Assembly: GCA_002713215.1 (NCBI GenBank)
Contig: PAVO01000019.1
Coordinates: 434,001-498,000, forward strand
Source of the DNA: Crocinitomicaceae bacterium
Lineage (GTDB): Bacteria; Bacteroidota; Bacteroidia; Flavobacteriales_G; Salibacteraceae
DNA length: 64,000 nt
Direction of reading: 5' to 3'
Part shown: in pieces, positions 35,535 to 44,575 of the stretch
Layout of the letters: each line of letters opens with the position of its first letter
Position numbering within the stretch: position 1 is the stretch's first letter
The notes under the pieces: model-generated
Told to the model about the DNA's origin: nothing
What the model saw: the letters and a program-made list of their open reading frames with translations, nothing else
The model's database searches: none
Program-made: the position numbers and the translations under genes

Positions 35535-36248
35535 TTATTTTGCAGGCTCCGATAATAAATCCATAAAATCAATGGAAGTAGCTTCCATTTTATGAATAAC
35601 CTTATCCACTTTTGCTACCAGCGTATTGTAACCTATATAGGCAATAATTCCAATAACCAATCCTGCAGCGGTAGTAACCATAGCCTGCATAATACCACCC
35701 GATAAATTGGATATTTCAACGCTGTTTCCCGCAGCATACATTTCATGGAAAGTGGTGATCATTCCAATTACGGTTCCTAGAAATCCGATCATTGGGGCAG
35801 CTCCTGCAATGGTAGCAAGTGTTGATAATCCTTGTTCCAGATTAAAGATTTCCAACTTACCTCTGTTTTCGATAGCTGATGAAATATCACCCAGTGGTTT
35901 TCCAATTCTGGCAACTCCTTTCAATAACATTCGGGCAAATGGTGTCTGTGTCTTTTTACATAAGTCTTTTGCCGATTCCATTTTTCCTTCAAAAATGAAG
36001 TCCTTCATTTTATTCATGAAGGCGGGATCAAGTTTTTGCGCTTTTTGAATGGCTAAAAACCGTTCGATAAAAATATAAATGGCTACTACTGAAAGTATTG
36101 CCAGTGGACCCATTATGTACCATCCACCACCGGCGATTAGTTCGAGTATTGATAAGGTTTTCTCTACGGGCACTTGTTCTGCTACTTCTGCCACCGCTTC
36201 CGCAGGCTCACTACCCACGGTCATTTGTAGGAAAAAAGGTTTTATCAT
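35535..36248 (-). CDS. exbB: ExbB/TolQ/MotA-family proton channel
   Basis: A 237-residue protein with an N-terminal hydrophobic stretch, the membrane helix PLAILSVVAIYIFIERFLAI, a cytoplasmic loop, and the two conserved helices containing TLATIAGAAPMIGFLGTVIGMI (a family hallmark) and GIMQAMVTTAAGLVIGIIAYI. It forms the stator pentamer that powers TonB. First gene of the run exbB-exbD-tonB-GT39-folC; 117 bases separate it from the nhaD stop. Confidence 0.94.
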   Translation of the reverse strand: MIKPFFLQMTVGSEPAEAVAEVAEQVPVEKTLSILELIAGGGWYIMGPLAILSVVAIYIFIERFLAIQKAQKLDPAFMNKMKDFIFEGKMESAKDLCKKTQTPFARMLLKGVARIGKPLGDISSAIENRGKLEIFNLEQGLSTLATIAGAAPMIGFLGTVIGMITTFHEMYAAGNSVEISNLSGGIMQAMVTTAAGLVIGIIAYIGYNTLVAKVDKVIHKMEATSIDFMDLLSEPAK

Positions 36249-36365
36249 TTTGTCTGTTTTAGAAAGAAATTACTTGTAACAAACAAAGATGGCAGTATTG
36301 CTATGACTTGGAAAAGCCTCTATTGCAATCTACTCACAAAGGCGTGTTAATAGTGGTTGGCCTTG

Positions 36366-37736
36366 TTAAAGGACCAAAATGGCGTAAACCCCGGCACCGG
36401 CAATATAACCAACCAATGCCAGCCAGGCGATATTTTTAAGGTACCAAAAGAAAGAGATTCTTTCCATTCCCATGGCAACAACACCAGCAGCAGAACCAAT
36501 GATGAGCATACTTCCACCAGTTCCGGTAGCATATGCAATGAAATGCCAGATTGATGAATCTTGTTGAAAGGTAGCCATGTCGAACATACCCATACTGGCC
36601 GCGACCAATGGAACGTTATCAATTATTGCCGAGCTTATTCCAAGAAGCATGACAAACAGGTTATTATTCATGGTGGATTGAACCTGTTGGCCAAACGTGA
36701 AAACAAGGCCTAGCGATTCAAGCGCAGCTACTGTCATTAAGATTCCCAGGAAGAACAAAATGGAAGGCATTTCAATTTTTGAAAGCGCCTTGAATGTTGC
36801 GCTGGGTTGATGCCCCTGATTGGGCGTGTCAATGTTATGAATGCTGAACGTACGTGCACTTATTATCTCCGCTAGAAGAACCATTATCGACAGGGATAAG
36901 AGCATTCCAACGTAAGGTGGTAAGTGGGTAACGGTCTTAAAGATGGGTACAAAAATGATTAGGCTTAATCCCACATATAACATGAGAGGCCCTTTGGGGT
37001 TAGTCTCTCCAGAAGACGGAGCATCGTGAAATTCGCCTTTGAATGGACGCAAAAAGCTTGCAATTAAAGTTGGAACAGCCATACAAACCAATGAAGGAAT
37101 GAACAGGTATTGTAACAGTTTTACCGTAGTAACTTTACCCCCCATCCAAAGCATGGTTGTGGTAACATCTCCGATTGGAGACCAGGCACCACCAGCATTA
37201 GCAGCAATAATGATAATGCCGGCATACCAAACTCGCTCCCGGTTGTGAGAAAGAAGTTTTCTAAGTATCGTAATAAGAACGATGGTAGCAGTAAGGTTAT
37301 CAATGATTGCAGATAGGATGAAGGCCAGAATGGTCATAATCCATAATAGTGTTTTTCGGTTATTGGTTTTAATGAATTTCCTAATGGTCGAGAAGCCGTC
37401 AAAGTGATCTATAATTTCAACAATGGTCATTGCTCCAATCAGGAAGATTAATATTTCACAGGTTTTACCGAAATGGTGCAGAAGGGTTTCTTCTAAAATA
37501 TGGTGGCGCGCATCCCCTACAATGTTTACGAAGTTCATCGTCCCATTGGTCCCGTCCATAAGTTGGTGGTGTGCCGGGTCAAACCAACTTTGAAACCCAT
37601 CAATTCCAAACGCTATACACGCCCATGACAAAGCCATCATCAATAGCGCAGGAGCAAGCTTATCGATCTCGGTTGTGTGTTCAAGCGTTATGCCTAAATA
37701 CCCAAGGATAAAAATTGCGACGATTAAATATTCCAT
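36366..37736 (-). CDS. nhaD: NhaD-type Na+/H+ antiporter
   Basis: A 456-residue inner-membrane protein with about 12 helices, of the ArsB/NhaD ion transporter superfamily. It has the IDNLTATIVLITIL segment near residue 160 and the mirrored IIDNVPLVAASMGMFD near 370, the symmetric motifs of NhaD. It expels Na+ (or Li+) in exchange for protons, which fits a marine or saline habitat. Separated from the upstream dehydrogenase gene by 25 bases on the same strand. Confidence 0.9.
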   Translation of the reverse strand: MEYLIVAIFILGYLGITLEHTTEIDKLAPALLMMALSWACIAFGIDGFQSWFDPAHHQLMDGTNGTMNFVNIVGDARHHILEETLLHHFGKTCEILIFLIGAMTIVEIIDHFDGFSTIRKFIKTNNRKTLLWIMTILAFILSAIIDNLTATIVLITILRKLLSHNRERVWYAGIIIIAANAGGAWSPIGDVTTTMLWMGGKVTTVKLLQYLFIPSLVCMAVPTLIASFLRPFKGEFHDAPSSGETNPKGPLMLYVGLSLIIFVPIFKTVTHLPPYVGMLLSLSIMVLLAEIISARTFSIHNIDTPNQGHQPSATFKALSKIEMPSILFFLGILMTVAALESLGLVFTFGQQVQSTMNNNLFVMLLGISSAIIDNVPLVAASMGMFDMATFQQDSSIWHFIAYATGTGGSMLIIGSAAGVVAMGMERISFFWYLKNIAWLALVGYIAGAGVYAILVL

Positions 37737-37761
37737 AAGGCGATTTGTACGAGCGGTTAAT

Positions 37762-38991
37762 TTAAATTAACTGATCCAAAGCTATTTCAAAAGCGGTTTT
37801 AGCAATATGCTCTTTGGAACTATTTTTTGCATGAGAATTCAACAATGCCTGACGAATGGTATTTGAGGTGTCAGCAAAAATTGCTTCATCACTCATGTCC
37901 ACATGATCTTCCTTCATTAAATAACAGAATACCCGGGCCATTCCACAGTTAGAAATAAAATCGGGAATGATCGACAAATGTCCATCCGCGTAGTCTGCAA
38001 TTGAACCGAAGAAAATTTCGGGATCAGCAAAAGGTACATTGGCTCCAGCTGCAATAACTTCCATACCGGCATTGATCATTCGATCAACCTGATCTCGGGT
38101 AATCATTCGGGAAGCGGCGCAGGGAATAAAAATTTCAGCGTTTAAATCCCAGATTTTGCTATTAACTTCATCGTAGGATAGCATGTTTTCTGCCCTCAAC
38201 TTATTACCGTCTTTTGCATTGAAAAGATCAATGATTTCCTGGTAGGAAAATCCTTCCTCCTTAATCAATCCTCCAACACGATCAATTATTCCAACAACCT
38301 TTGCTCCACTTTGAGCCAGGTAAAAAGCTCCTGCAGATCCAACATTTCCCCAGCCTTGTACAATTACTCGTTTGCCTTTTAGGTCTCCGCCATAAATATC
38401 ATAGTAATGACGGACCGATTCAGCAACTCCGTATCCCGTAATCATATCAGCGACCACAAACTTGCGTGCTACATTTGGGCTGTATTTTTCATCTTCCAAT
38501 TCCTTTAGTACGCCCCTTCTTAATTGTCCAATCCGATTTATTTTTTGAGGTTCGGTAGGTTGGAAATGTCCATTAAATACACCTTCCTGTGGATGCCATA
38601 CACCACAGTCTTCGGTGATAGGAATTACTTCGTGAATTTCATCAACATTTAGGTCACCGCCAGTTCCATAGTAATTCTTCAATAATGGACTTACGGCTTT
38701 ATACCATCTTCTTAAAACGCCTTCCTTTCTGGGATCATTGGCATCGAAATTAATTCCTGACTTGGCTCCGCCAATTGCTGGGCCCGCAACTGTGAACTTA
38801 ACTTCCATGGTTTTAGCAAGAGATTCTACCTCTCTTTTGTCCAACCCAACTCTCATTCGAGTTCCACCTCCTGCGGCACCTCCTCGTAGTGAATTTATTA
38901 CAACCCAACCTACTGCTTCGGTCTCTGCATCATGCCATTCAAATACAATCTCAGGTGTTTTGTTTTCAAACTTGTCCAAAAGGTCTTTCAT
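37762..38991 (-). CDS. Glu/Leu/Phe/Val dehydrogenase family enzyme
   Basis: A 409-residue NAD(P)-dependent amino-acid dehydrogenase that interconverts an amino acid and its 2-oxo acid. The catalytic Lys is in VAGPAIGGAKSGINFD near residue 78, the catalytic Asp in GGDLNVDEIHEV, and the Rossmann motif in VQGWGNVGSAGAFYL near 215. It is shorter than classic 450-residue glutamate dehydrogenases but close to the Bacteroidota ~410-residue group; specificity for Glu or branched-chain amino acids is not decided by the sequence. Confidence 0.9.
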   Translation of the reverse strand: MKDLLDKFENKTPEIVFEWHDAETEAVGWVVINSLRGGAAGGGTRMRVGLDKREVESLAKTMEVKFTVAGPAIGGAKSGINFDANDPRKEGVLRRWYKAVSPLLKNYYGTGGDLNVDEIHEVIPITEDCGVWHPQEGVFNGHFQPTEPQKINRIGQLRRGVLKELEDEKYSPNVARKFVVADMITGYGVAESVRHYYDIYGGDLKGKRVIVQGWGNVGSAGAFYLAQSGAKVVGIIDRVGGLIKEEGFSYQEIIDLFNAKDGNKLRAENMLSYDEVNSKIWDLNAEIFIPCAASRMITRDQVDRMINAGMEVIAAGANVPFADPEIFFGSIADYADGHLSIIPDFISNCGMARVFCYLMKEDHVDMSDEAIFADTSNTIRQALLNSHAKNSSKEHIAKTAFEIALDQLI

Positions 38992-39010
38992 GCTACCAAA
39001 ATTTGTGGCG

Positions 39011-39018
39011 CAAATGTA
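39011..39018 (-). promoter_or_regulatory. -7 box for the Glu/Leu dehydrogenase
   Basis: On the minus strand TACATTTG followed by CGCCAC, 19 bases upstream of the ATG at 38991: an exact TAnnTTTG match. No -33 TTG at the usual spacing was found. Confidence 0.45.
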
Positions 39019-39091
39019 ACAAATGAAGCTATTAGGCCTAGCCTATATTGAGAAAGCTGGGTAATTTTATAAAACTCGCTATTGCTAAGTG

Positions 39092-40183
39092 TTATGGAGT
39101 GAAAAGTATGCCCCCAATAGAGTCTTTAGTAGCACCTGTAACGCTGGAAAGGCAATTATTTTGTCCTGATAAATACAGGGCTCCTAAAAAAGCAAAGATC
39201 ATGGCTTCTTTAAAATTGATTAATTCCTCATTTGCTAACTCAATAGAATTGGTTGTTTTATCACTAATTAATTGGATCAAATAACTATTAAATGATCCAC
39301 CACCACTCACCAATGTTTTTCCTTTATTGGGTAGATTTACAACTATCTGGTTGGCTATATGCTCGGTAAACGTTCTCAATTTATCTTCAAGGGATCCGCT
39401 CCAGGAGTTTAATGCCGGAAAAATGTTTTGTTCCACCCATTCGCGACCCAATGATTTAGGTAATGGTTTTTGGTAGTAGGGTAATGTATCAAGAATGGCA
39501 AGAAGTTCCTGGTCAATTGTTCCTGAACGGGCCAGGTTTCCAGACTCGTCATATTCGAGCCCTAGTTTTTGGGTTAGTGAATTCAATACATAATTGACCG
39601 GGCAAATGTCGAAAGCGACAATGCCAGAGTTGTTTTTTAATGAAATATTGGCGAATCCACCCAAATTCAGGCATGCTTCATATTCTGTAAATAGTAGTAA
39701 ATCTCCGATTGGAACCAACGGGGCACCTTGTCCTCCCAGTGAAATATCTTTTTGTCTGAAGTCGCAAATGGTGTTGAATTGTGTAGCGTTTGCAATTTCC
39801 TGACCATGTCCTGCCTGAAATGTATACCCAAGATTCGGTTTGTGGAACAGGGTGTGCCCGTGCGATGCAATTGCCTGTGGTTTAATAGGATAAGACCCGA
39901 TAAAGTCTGCGGCAAGTCTACCGAAATGCTGCCCCAACTCAATGTGCCCATTCCATAAATCGTTCCCGGAGCAACTCTCCAGCCTTTTAAGTTTCTCTTT
40001 AAAGGATGGCTCATATTCAATGGTCTTGGATTTTAGTATTTTGTATGTCCAGATCGAGTTGGTATAATCAAATTGACATAGACTCATGTCCAAACCATCA
40101 AGTGAAGTTCCAGACATTATGCCCAATAGCGTGTATTTCAATTCATTTGACTCCACAAATACAAGATTAGCAATTTCGGGCAT
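39092..40183 (-). CDS. anmK: Anhydro-N-acetylmuramic acid kinase
   Basis: Opens and phosphorylates 1,6-anhydro-MurNAc in peptidoglycan recycling. The 363-residue ASKHA-fold protein shows the ATP-binding LLGIMSGTSLDGLDMSLCQF (19-38), HGHTLFHKP, the catalytic DFRQKDISLGGQGAPL block with the Asp of DFRQ, and the second phosphate loop VSGGGSFNSYL. The N-terminus is about 16 residues longer than usual and the ATG is only 51 bases from the divergent acyl-CoA dehydrogenase start. Confidence 0.94.
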   Translation of the reverse strand: MPEIANLVFVESNELKYTLLGIMSGTSLDGLDMSLCQFDYTNSIWTYKILKSKTIEYEPSFKEKLKRLESCSGNDLWNGHIELGQHFGRLAADFIGSYPIKPQAIASHGHTLFHKPNLGYTFQAGHGQEIANATQFNTICDFRQKDISLGGQGAPLVPIGDLLLFTEYEACLNLGGFANISLKNNSGIVAFDICPVNYVLNSLTQKLGLEYDESGNLARSGTIDQELLAILDTLPYYQKPLPKSLGREWVEQNIFPALNSWSGSLEDKLRTFTEHIANQIVVNLPNKGKTLVSGGGSFNSYLIQLISDKTTNSIELANEELINFKEAMIFAFLGALYLSGQNNCLSSVTGATKDSIGGILFTP

Positions 40184-40190
40184 TATGGAG

Positions 40191-40198
40191 TAATTTTG
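40191..40198 (+). promoter_or_regulatory. -7 box for acyl-CoA dehydrogenase
   Basis: TAATTTTG, exact TAnnTTTG, followed by CCGACG, 36 bases upstream of the ATG at 40235. It lies within the short spacer to the divergent anmK. The -33 element is not clear. Confidence 0.45.
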
Positions 40199-40234
40199 CC
40201 GACGCTTTTAGGCACCCATAAATAATATCAGAGT

Positions 40235-41377
40235 ATGAATTTTCAGTTAACAGAAGAACAACTTGCAGTTCAGGAAGCGGCAAGAGATTTTACACAAAGC
40301 GTTTTGCTGCCAGGTGTAATTGAGAGGGATAGGGATATGACATTTCCCAAGGAGCAGATCGAACAGTTAGGTGAGCTTGGCTTTTTAGGAATGATGACTG
40401 ATCCACAGTATGGTGGTGGTGGAATGGATGCGCTGTCTTATGCTATTGCAATGGAAGAGTTTTCAAAAATTGATGCTTCTTCTTCTGTTTGTGTTTCTGT
40501 ATGCAATTCTTTGGTCAATTATGGATTGGAAAAATTTGGAACCGAGGATCAAAAACAAAAATACCTGGTGCCAATTGCCAGTGGAAAAAAGATAGGTGCT
40601 TTTTGTTTGAGTGAGCCAGAAGCTGGATCAGACGCTACGTCACAGCAAACAACTGCCGAAGATAAGGGAGATCATTACCTTTTAAATGGAACAAAAAACT
40701 GGATTACTAATGGTAATTCAGCTTCTTACTATATTGTAATTGCTCAAACAGATAAGGAAAAAGGACATCGCGGTATTAATGCCCTTATTGTTGAAAAAGG
40801 CATGGAAGGCTTTGTTGTTGGTGCTAAAGAGGATAAGATGGGTATCCGTGCGAGTGATACGCACACGTTGTTGTTTAACGACGTTAAAGTTCCTAAGACA
40901 AACCGAATCGGAGAAGACGGATTTGGGTTCAAATTCGCCATGAAAACGTTGGAAGGTGGTCGTATTGGTATTGCGGCACAAGCGTTGGGGATTGCTCAAG
41001 GAGCTTATGAATTGGCATTGGCTTATTCGAAGGAAAGAAAGGCTTTTGGTAAGGAAATTTCCAAGCACCAGGCCATACAATTTAAATTGGCTGACATGGC
41101 CACTAACATTGAAGCTGCCAGACAACTGGTTTATCGTGCTGCCTGGTTGAAAGATCAGGGAATGGACTTTGGCGAGGCAAGTGCCATGGCAAAATTATAT
41201 GCTAGTAAAGTGGCAATGGAAACCACGGTTGAAGCTGTTCAAATTCACGGTGGTTATGGTTATGTTAAGGAATATCACGTTGAACGATTAATGAGAGACG
41301 CTAAAATCACTCAGATTTATGAAGGCACTTCAGAAGTTCAAAAAATTGTGATTTCAAGATCTGTGTTGAAAGACTAG
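40235..41377 (+). CDS. Acyl-CoA dehydrogenase (short-chain type)
   Basis: A 380-residue FAD enzyme that oxidises acyl-CoA to 2-enoyl-CoA in fatty-acid beta-oxidation. It has the FAD-binding CLSEPEAGSDA and the NGTKNWITNGNSA block, then FGKEISKHQAIQFKLADMA and the C-terminal QIHGGYGYVKEYHVERLMRDAKITQIYEGTSEVQKIVISR with the catalytic Glu in YEGTSE. The pattern is that of butyryl/short-chain dehydrogenases, with no C-terminal extension. No other beta-oxidation gene is adjacent. A good terminator follows. Confidence 0.95.
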   Translation: MNFQLTEEQLAVQEAARDFTQSVLLPGVIERDRDMTFPKEQIEQLGELGFLGMMTDPQYGGGGMDALSYAIAMEEFSKIDASSSVCVSVCNSLVNYGLEKFGTEDQKQKYLVPIASGKKIGAFCLSEPEAGSDATSQQTTAEDKGDHYLLNGTKNWITNGNSASYYIVIAQTDKEKGHRGINALIVEKGMEGFVVGAKEDKMGIRASDTHTLLFNDVKVPKTNRIGEDGFGFKFAMKTLEGGRIGIAAQALGIAQGAYELALAYSKERKAFGKEISKHQAIQFKLADMATNIEAARQLVYRAAWLKDQGMDFGEASAMAKLYASKVAMETTVEAVQIHGGYGYVKEYHVERLMRDAKITQIYEGTSEVQKIVISRSVLKD

Positions 41378-41396
41378 AGATAAAATGCATTCATGA

Positions 41397-41430
41397 AAAG
41401 CCCATTTGAGAAATCAATTGGGCTTTTTGT
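41397..41430. terminator. Intrinsic terminator between acyl-CoA dehydrogenase and hflX
   Basis: An 8-base perfect stem AAAGCCCA (41397-41404) / TGGGCTTT (41419-41426) with a 14-base loop, followed by TTGTTTTT on the plus strand. On the minus strand a shorter TTTTC follows, so it may also serve the convergent hflX gene. Confidence 0.75.
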
Positions 41431-41463
41431 TTTTACTAGTAGAGGTTAAGCCCGAAGTTAAGC

Positions 41464-42651
41464 TTAATAAAGGTAGTGGGAATAAGGATATTTAGTCTCA
41501 TAAATATCCCGAACCATGTGATACAACACGGTTTTAAATTCATTGGTATTCTTCTTTTTGGTTGCTGAAATAAAAACACATTGAACGTTTTCCTTGGCCA
41601 TCCAGGTATTTTTAAGGTCCGATAAGGAGTAATTCTGTTTCTCGTTTCCTGTAAAGTCAAATTCTCCTTCTTCCAGTTCACGGTATTCATCAATCTTATT
41701 AAACACCATTAATGTGGGTTTGTCAATTGCACCTAATTCACTTAGCGTATTGTTAACCACCGTTATTTGGTCCTCAAAATTGGGATGGGATATATCAACA
41801 ACATGCACCAAAATATCGGACTCCAGGGCCTCGTCCAATGTAGATTTAAAGGACTCAACCAATTGATGTGGCAGTTTTCGAATGAAACCTACCGTATCGG
41901 ATAGAAGAAAAGGAAGGTTTTCAATAACGACTTTTCTAACCGTAGTATCCAGGGTAGCGAATAATTTGTTTTCAGCAAATATTTTTGATTTGCTTAGGAC
42001 GTTCATAAGGGTAGACTTACCTACATTGGTATAGCCAACCAATGCCACCCTTACCGCAGACTTCCGATTTTTTCGTTGGATTTTATTTTGCTTGTCAATT
42101 ACGAGTAGGTTCTTTTTAAGGAGTGATATCCGGTTGCGAATCATTCGCTTATCGGTCTCAATTTCTTTTTCTCCGGCACCACCTCTTGTTCCCGTACCTC
42201 CTCGCTGCCGTTCAAGGTGAGTCCACATACGAGTTAACCGGGGTAACAAATATTGAAAACGAGCTAATTCAACCTGGGTTTTGGCTTGCGCAGATTTAGC
42301 TCTCAAGGTAAAAATGTCTAGAATCAAGAGGCTTCGGTCGTAGATTTTCTTACCAAGTTCCTTCTCAATATTTCTTAGTTGAGAGGGCGAAAGGTCGTCG
42401 TCGAATATAACAACATCAATTTTGTGCTCCTTAATGTAAGCTTTGATCTCGGTAAGTTTTCCTTTACCAACGAAACTCCGTACATCAGGAGTCTCCAGAC
42501 GTTGTGTGAATCGCTTTTTGGTTTCAATACTTGCTGTTTCAGCCAGAAAGGCCAATTCATCTAAGTATTCGGTTACTTGATCATCGGTTTGTTCTCTGCT
42601 TATTATTCCAACGAGAACTGCGGTTTCATTTTTAGTGGATAAGTCTTCCAA
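41464..42651 (-). CDS. hflX: GTPase HflX
   Basis: A 395-residue ribosome-associated GTPase that rescues stalled or heat-damaged ribosomes. The N-terminal HflX domain contains VVIFDDDLSPSQLRNIEKEL; a coiled-coil linker is followed by the G domain with G1 GYTNVGKS at 206-213, switch DTVGFIRKLPHQLV, and NKID (VFNKIDEY). It begins with TTG; no in-frame ATG lies near the conserved N-terminus. Nine bases separate it from the upstream membrane-protein gene, suggesting an operon. Confidence 0.95.
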   Translation of the reverse strand: MEDLSTKNETAVLVGIISREQTDDQVTEYLDELAFLAETASIETKKRFTQRLETPDVRSFVGKGKLTEIKAYIKEHKIDVVIFDDDLSPSQLRNIEKELGKKIYDRSLLILDIFTLRAKSAQAKTQVELARFQYLLPRLTRMWTHLERQRGGTGTRGGAGEKEIETDKRMIRNRISLLKKNLLVIDKQNKIQRKNRKSAVRVALVGYTNVGKSTLMNVLSKSKIFAENKLFATLDTTVRKVVIENLPFLLSDTVGFIRKLPHQLVESFKSTLDEALESDILVHVVDISHPNFEDQITVVNNTLSELGAIDKPTLMVFNKIDEYRELEEGEFDFTGNEKQNYSLSDLKNTWMAKENVQCVFISATKKKNTNEFKTVLYHMVRDIYETKYPYSHYLY

Positions 42652-42660
42652 ATTGTGTGT

Positions 42661-43092
42661 TTAAAATAGTTTATCCCAGGGTATTCTGCTAAGGATAAGA
42701 GCAAATCCAATTAAGAAGAAAAGTGCCATTGATTTGAACCTGGTTCTGGAATCCGTTCCTTTTTTGGCTTTAATGTAGCCTACGGTAATCAGCGCAACTC
42801 CAAGAATCATCATCAGGGGATGTTCAATCACCGCAAAACGAATGGCGGAATCTTTCATAACCTGACCCATATCACCAAAACGTGAAGTACCTATACCCAT
42901 GATTAGGATAATAAGACCAAACGTGAGTTGGAGGTGGGCCGAAATCATGGCAAAAAGCCCTAGTTTTCTATCCCCGTCGGTGAATTCCTTTGAGTTTAGG
43001 AAGCCATGTAGTGATTTCAACATGGCTAGAAAAATGAGAATTAATGCCGCATAGGCAATTGTTCGATGGAGATGTAGTAAACCTGTATACAT
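42661..43092 (-). CDS. Small four-helix membrane protein, conserved in Bacteroidota
   Basis: A 143-residue integral membrane protein: YTGLLHLHRTIAYAALILIFLAML, then helices around ISAHLQLTFGLIILIMGI, IEHPLMMILGVALITVGYI and SMALFFLIGFALILS. Conserved His residues in helices 1 (HLHR), 2 (AHLQ) and 3 (EHPL) would suit a b-type heme, and such proteins are often labelled cytochrome-like, but no activity is known. The ATG at 43092 (MYTGLLHLH) is preferred to the TTG at 43113. Likely co-transcribed with hflX. Confidence 0.7.
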   Translation of the reverse strand: MYTGLLHLHRTIAYAALILIFLAMLKSLHGFLNSKEFTDGDRKLGLFAMISAHLQLTFGLIILIMGIGTSRFGDMGQVMKDSAIRFAVIEHPLMMILGVALITVGYIKAKKGTDSRTRFKSMALFFLIGFALILSRIPWDKLF

Positions 43093-43110
43093 AGTTTGTA
43101 AATTTAGCGG

Positions 43111-43118
43111 CAAATGTA
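43111..43118 (-). promoter_or_regulatory. -7 box for the membrane protein-hflX unit
   Basis: On the minus strand TACATTTG followed by CCGC, 18 bases upstream of the ATG at 43092. Exact TAnnTTTG match. It lies inside the 37-base spacer of a divergent gene pair. Confidence 0.4.
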
Positions 43119-43129
43119 ATAATGGATTT

Positions 43130-43513
43130 ATGCGATCGAGCCTTTCATGGACAGTAATAATTCTAATTTTCTTATTGGGCTGTAAGAAGGATGTGCCGAC
43201 ACATAGTTTGCAGTATGAAGTAAGAAACTATGACGCGAATAGCGTTGGGGATTATAAAGGTGATCGTGCCATTTTTTCCATTCATTATTTAGACCCTAGT
43301 TCAGCCACTGTTTCCACTGGAAGAGTTGATACTGTTATTTGGCAGTCAGCATTATACTCTGAAGTTGAAGAGGGAACTCCTTTAAGAATTTGGCTTGAGG
43401 TTGAATCGGGCAAGCCAAATTTGGATATCGTAATTCGCAAGGATAATAGCGTTGTAGCAAGGGAGGAGGTCCGTTCAACACGGAAGGATTACATTTTAGA
43501 AGATGAAATGTAA
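43130..43513 (+). CDS. Lipoprotein of unknown function
   Basis: A 127-residue lipoprotein with signal SLSWTVIILIFLLGC (lipobox Cys18) followed by KKDVPTHSLQYEV. The mature part is beta-rich with alternating charged residues and ends ILEDEM. No family is recognised. It is divergent from the membrane protein gene and 140 bases upstream of rpoD. Confidence 0.55.
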   Translation: MRSSLSWTVIILIFLLGCKKDVPTHSLQYEVRNYDANSVGDYKGDRAIFSIHYLDPSSATVSTGRVDTVIWQSALYSEVEEGTPLRIWLEVESGKPNLDIVIRKDNSVVAREEVRSTRKDYILEDEM

Positions 43514-43561
43514 CATTTCTTATCCATTCACGTTTTGTTACGAGCGAGGTTAAAAAAGAAG

Positions 43562-43569
43562 TACTTTTG
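43562..43569 (+). promoter_or_regulatory. -7 box for rpoD
   Basis: TACTTTTG, exact TAnnTTTG, followed by CAACCGATT, 84 bases upstream of the rpoD ATG, which gives a 75-80 base leader. A TTTTG lies 24 bases upstream, longer than the usual spacing. Confidence 0.5.
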
Positions 43570-43653
43570 CAACCGATTTGGCGTTAGATTTTGGACTTAA
43601 TTAAATAAGTACTATTTTAACGCTCTATTTTTATAACTACTTAATACAGTTCT

Positions 43654-44514
43654 ATGAGGCAGCTAAAAATCTCCAAACAGCTTACTAATCGTGATTCGAA
43701 GTCAATTGACAAGTACCTCAGTGATGTTTCTAAGGAAGAAATGATTACTGCGGAAGAGGAAGTTGAGTTAGCAAAACGAATTAAGCAAGGGGACGAACTA
43801 GCTTTGAATAAATTGGTAAACGCCAATTTACGTTTCGTAATATCTGTTTCCAAGCAATACCAGGGTCATGGTTTGACATTAGAAGATTTAATTGCCGAGG
43901 GAAACATAGGGTTGATAACAGCCGCTAAAAGATTTGATGAAACGAAGGGTTTTAAGTTCATTTCTTATGCCGTTTGGTGGATTAGACAAAGTATTATGCA
44001 GGCTATTGCTGAAAATTCTAGGGTGGTACGATTGCCTTTAAACAAGGTTTCTGCTATTCAGAAGGTGGCTTCAGCCTTTTCAAAATTGGAACAAGAATTT
44101 GAACGAGCTCCTTCACATGAGGAAATCTCAGTTCTCTTAGAAACAAACGCCGACAGTGTTGGTGATTTGGTTACTTATTCTCAAAAACAAGTATCGGTAG
44201 ATGCTCCGTTGGTTGATGGAGAGGAAAATTCATTACTTAATGTATTATCTAACGGTAATTCTAAAAACCCGGCTGATGAAATGATGCGTGAGTCTTTATG
44301 TAAAGACATTGAGCGTGTATTGGTTTCGCTAAAGCCAAGGGAAGCGGAAGTTGTTCGCTTGTCATTTGGCTTGAACAGTCGTACTCCAATGACTTTGGAA
44401 GAGATAGCAAATAGTCTGGGGTTAACCCGAGAGAGAATTCGTCAAATAAGAGAAAAAGCACTTAGAGGCTTGAGAAAGAAAACGAACTCAAATTTCTTGA
44501 AACACTATTTATAG
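43654..44514 (+). CDS. rpoD: Primary RNA polymerase sigma factor
   Basis: A 286-residue sigma-70 factor of the short Bacteroidota type lacking region 1.1. It opens MRQLKISKQLTNRDSKSIDKYL like other Bacteroidota RpoD proteins, and has region 2 (NLRFVISVSKQYQGHG, EGNIGLITAAKRFDETKGFKFISYAVWWIRQSIMQAIAENS), region 3 and region 4.2 (EEIANSLGLTRERIRQIREKALRGLR). It recognises promoters of the TTG/TAnnTTTG type found across this window. It ends at a good terminator. A second paralogue elsewhere cannot be excluded. Confidence 0.92.
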   Translation: MRQLKISKQLTNRDSKSIDKYLSDVSKEEMITAEEEVELAKRIKQGDELALNKLVNANLRFVISVSKQYQGHGLTLEDLIAEGNIGLITAAKRFDETKGFKFISYAVWWIRQSIMQAIAENSRVVRLPLNKVSAIQKVASAFSKLEQEFERAPSHEEISVLLETNADSVGDLVTYSQKQVSVDAPLVDGEENSLLNVLSNGNSKNPADEMMRESLCKDIERVLVSLKPREAEVVRLSFGLNSRTPMTLEEIANSLGLTRERIRQIREKALRGLRKKTNSNFLKHYL

Positions 44515-44538
44515 AGATTTCTTAATCCAGATATAAAT

Positions 44539-44575
44539 AAAAGCCTTTCTAGTTATAGAAGGGCTTTATTTTTTT
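44539..44575. terminator. Intrinsic terminator after rpoD
   Basis: An inverted repeat AAGCCTTTCTA / TAGAAGGGCTT (44541-44551 and 44556-44566, one mismatch) with T-rich TATTTTTTT after it on the plus strand and AAAATAAATT-type A-rich sequence before it, so it could act in both directions. It overlaps the last codons of the convergent SPOR-domain gene. Confidence 0.65.
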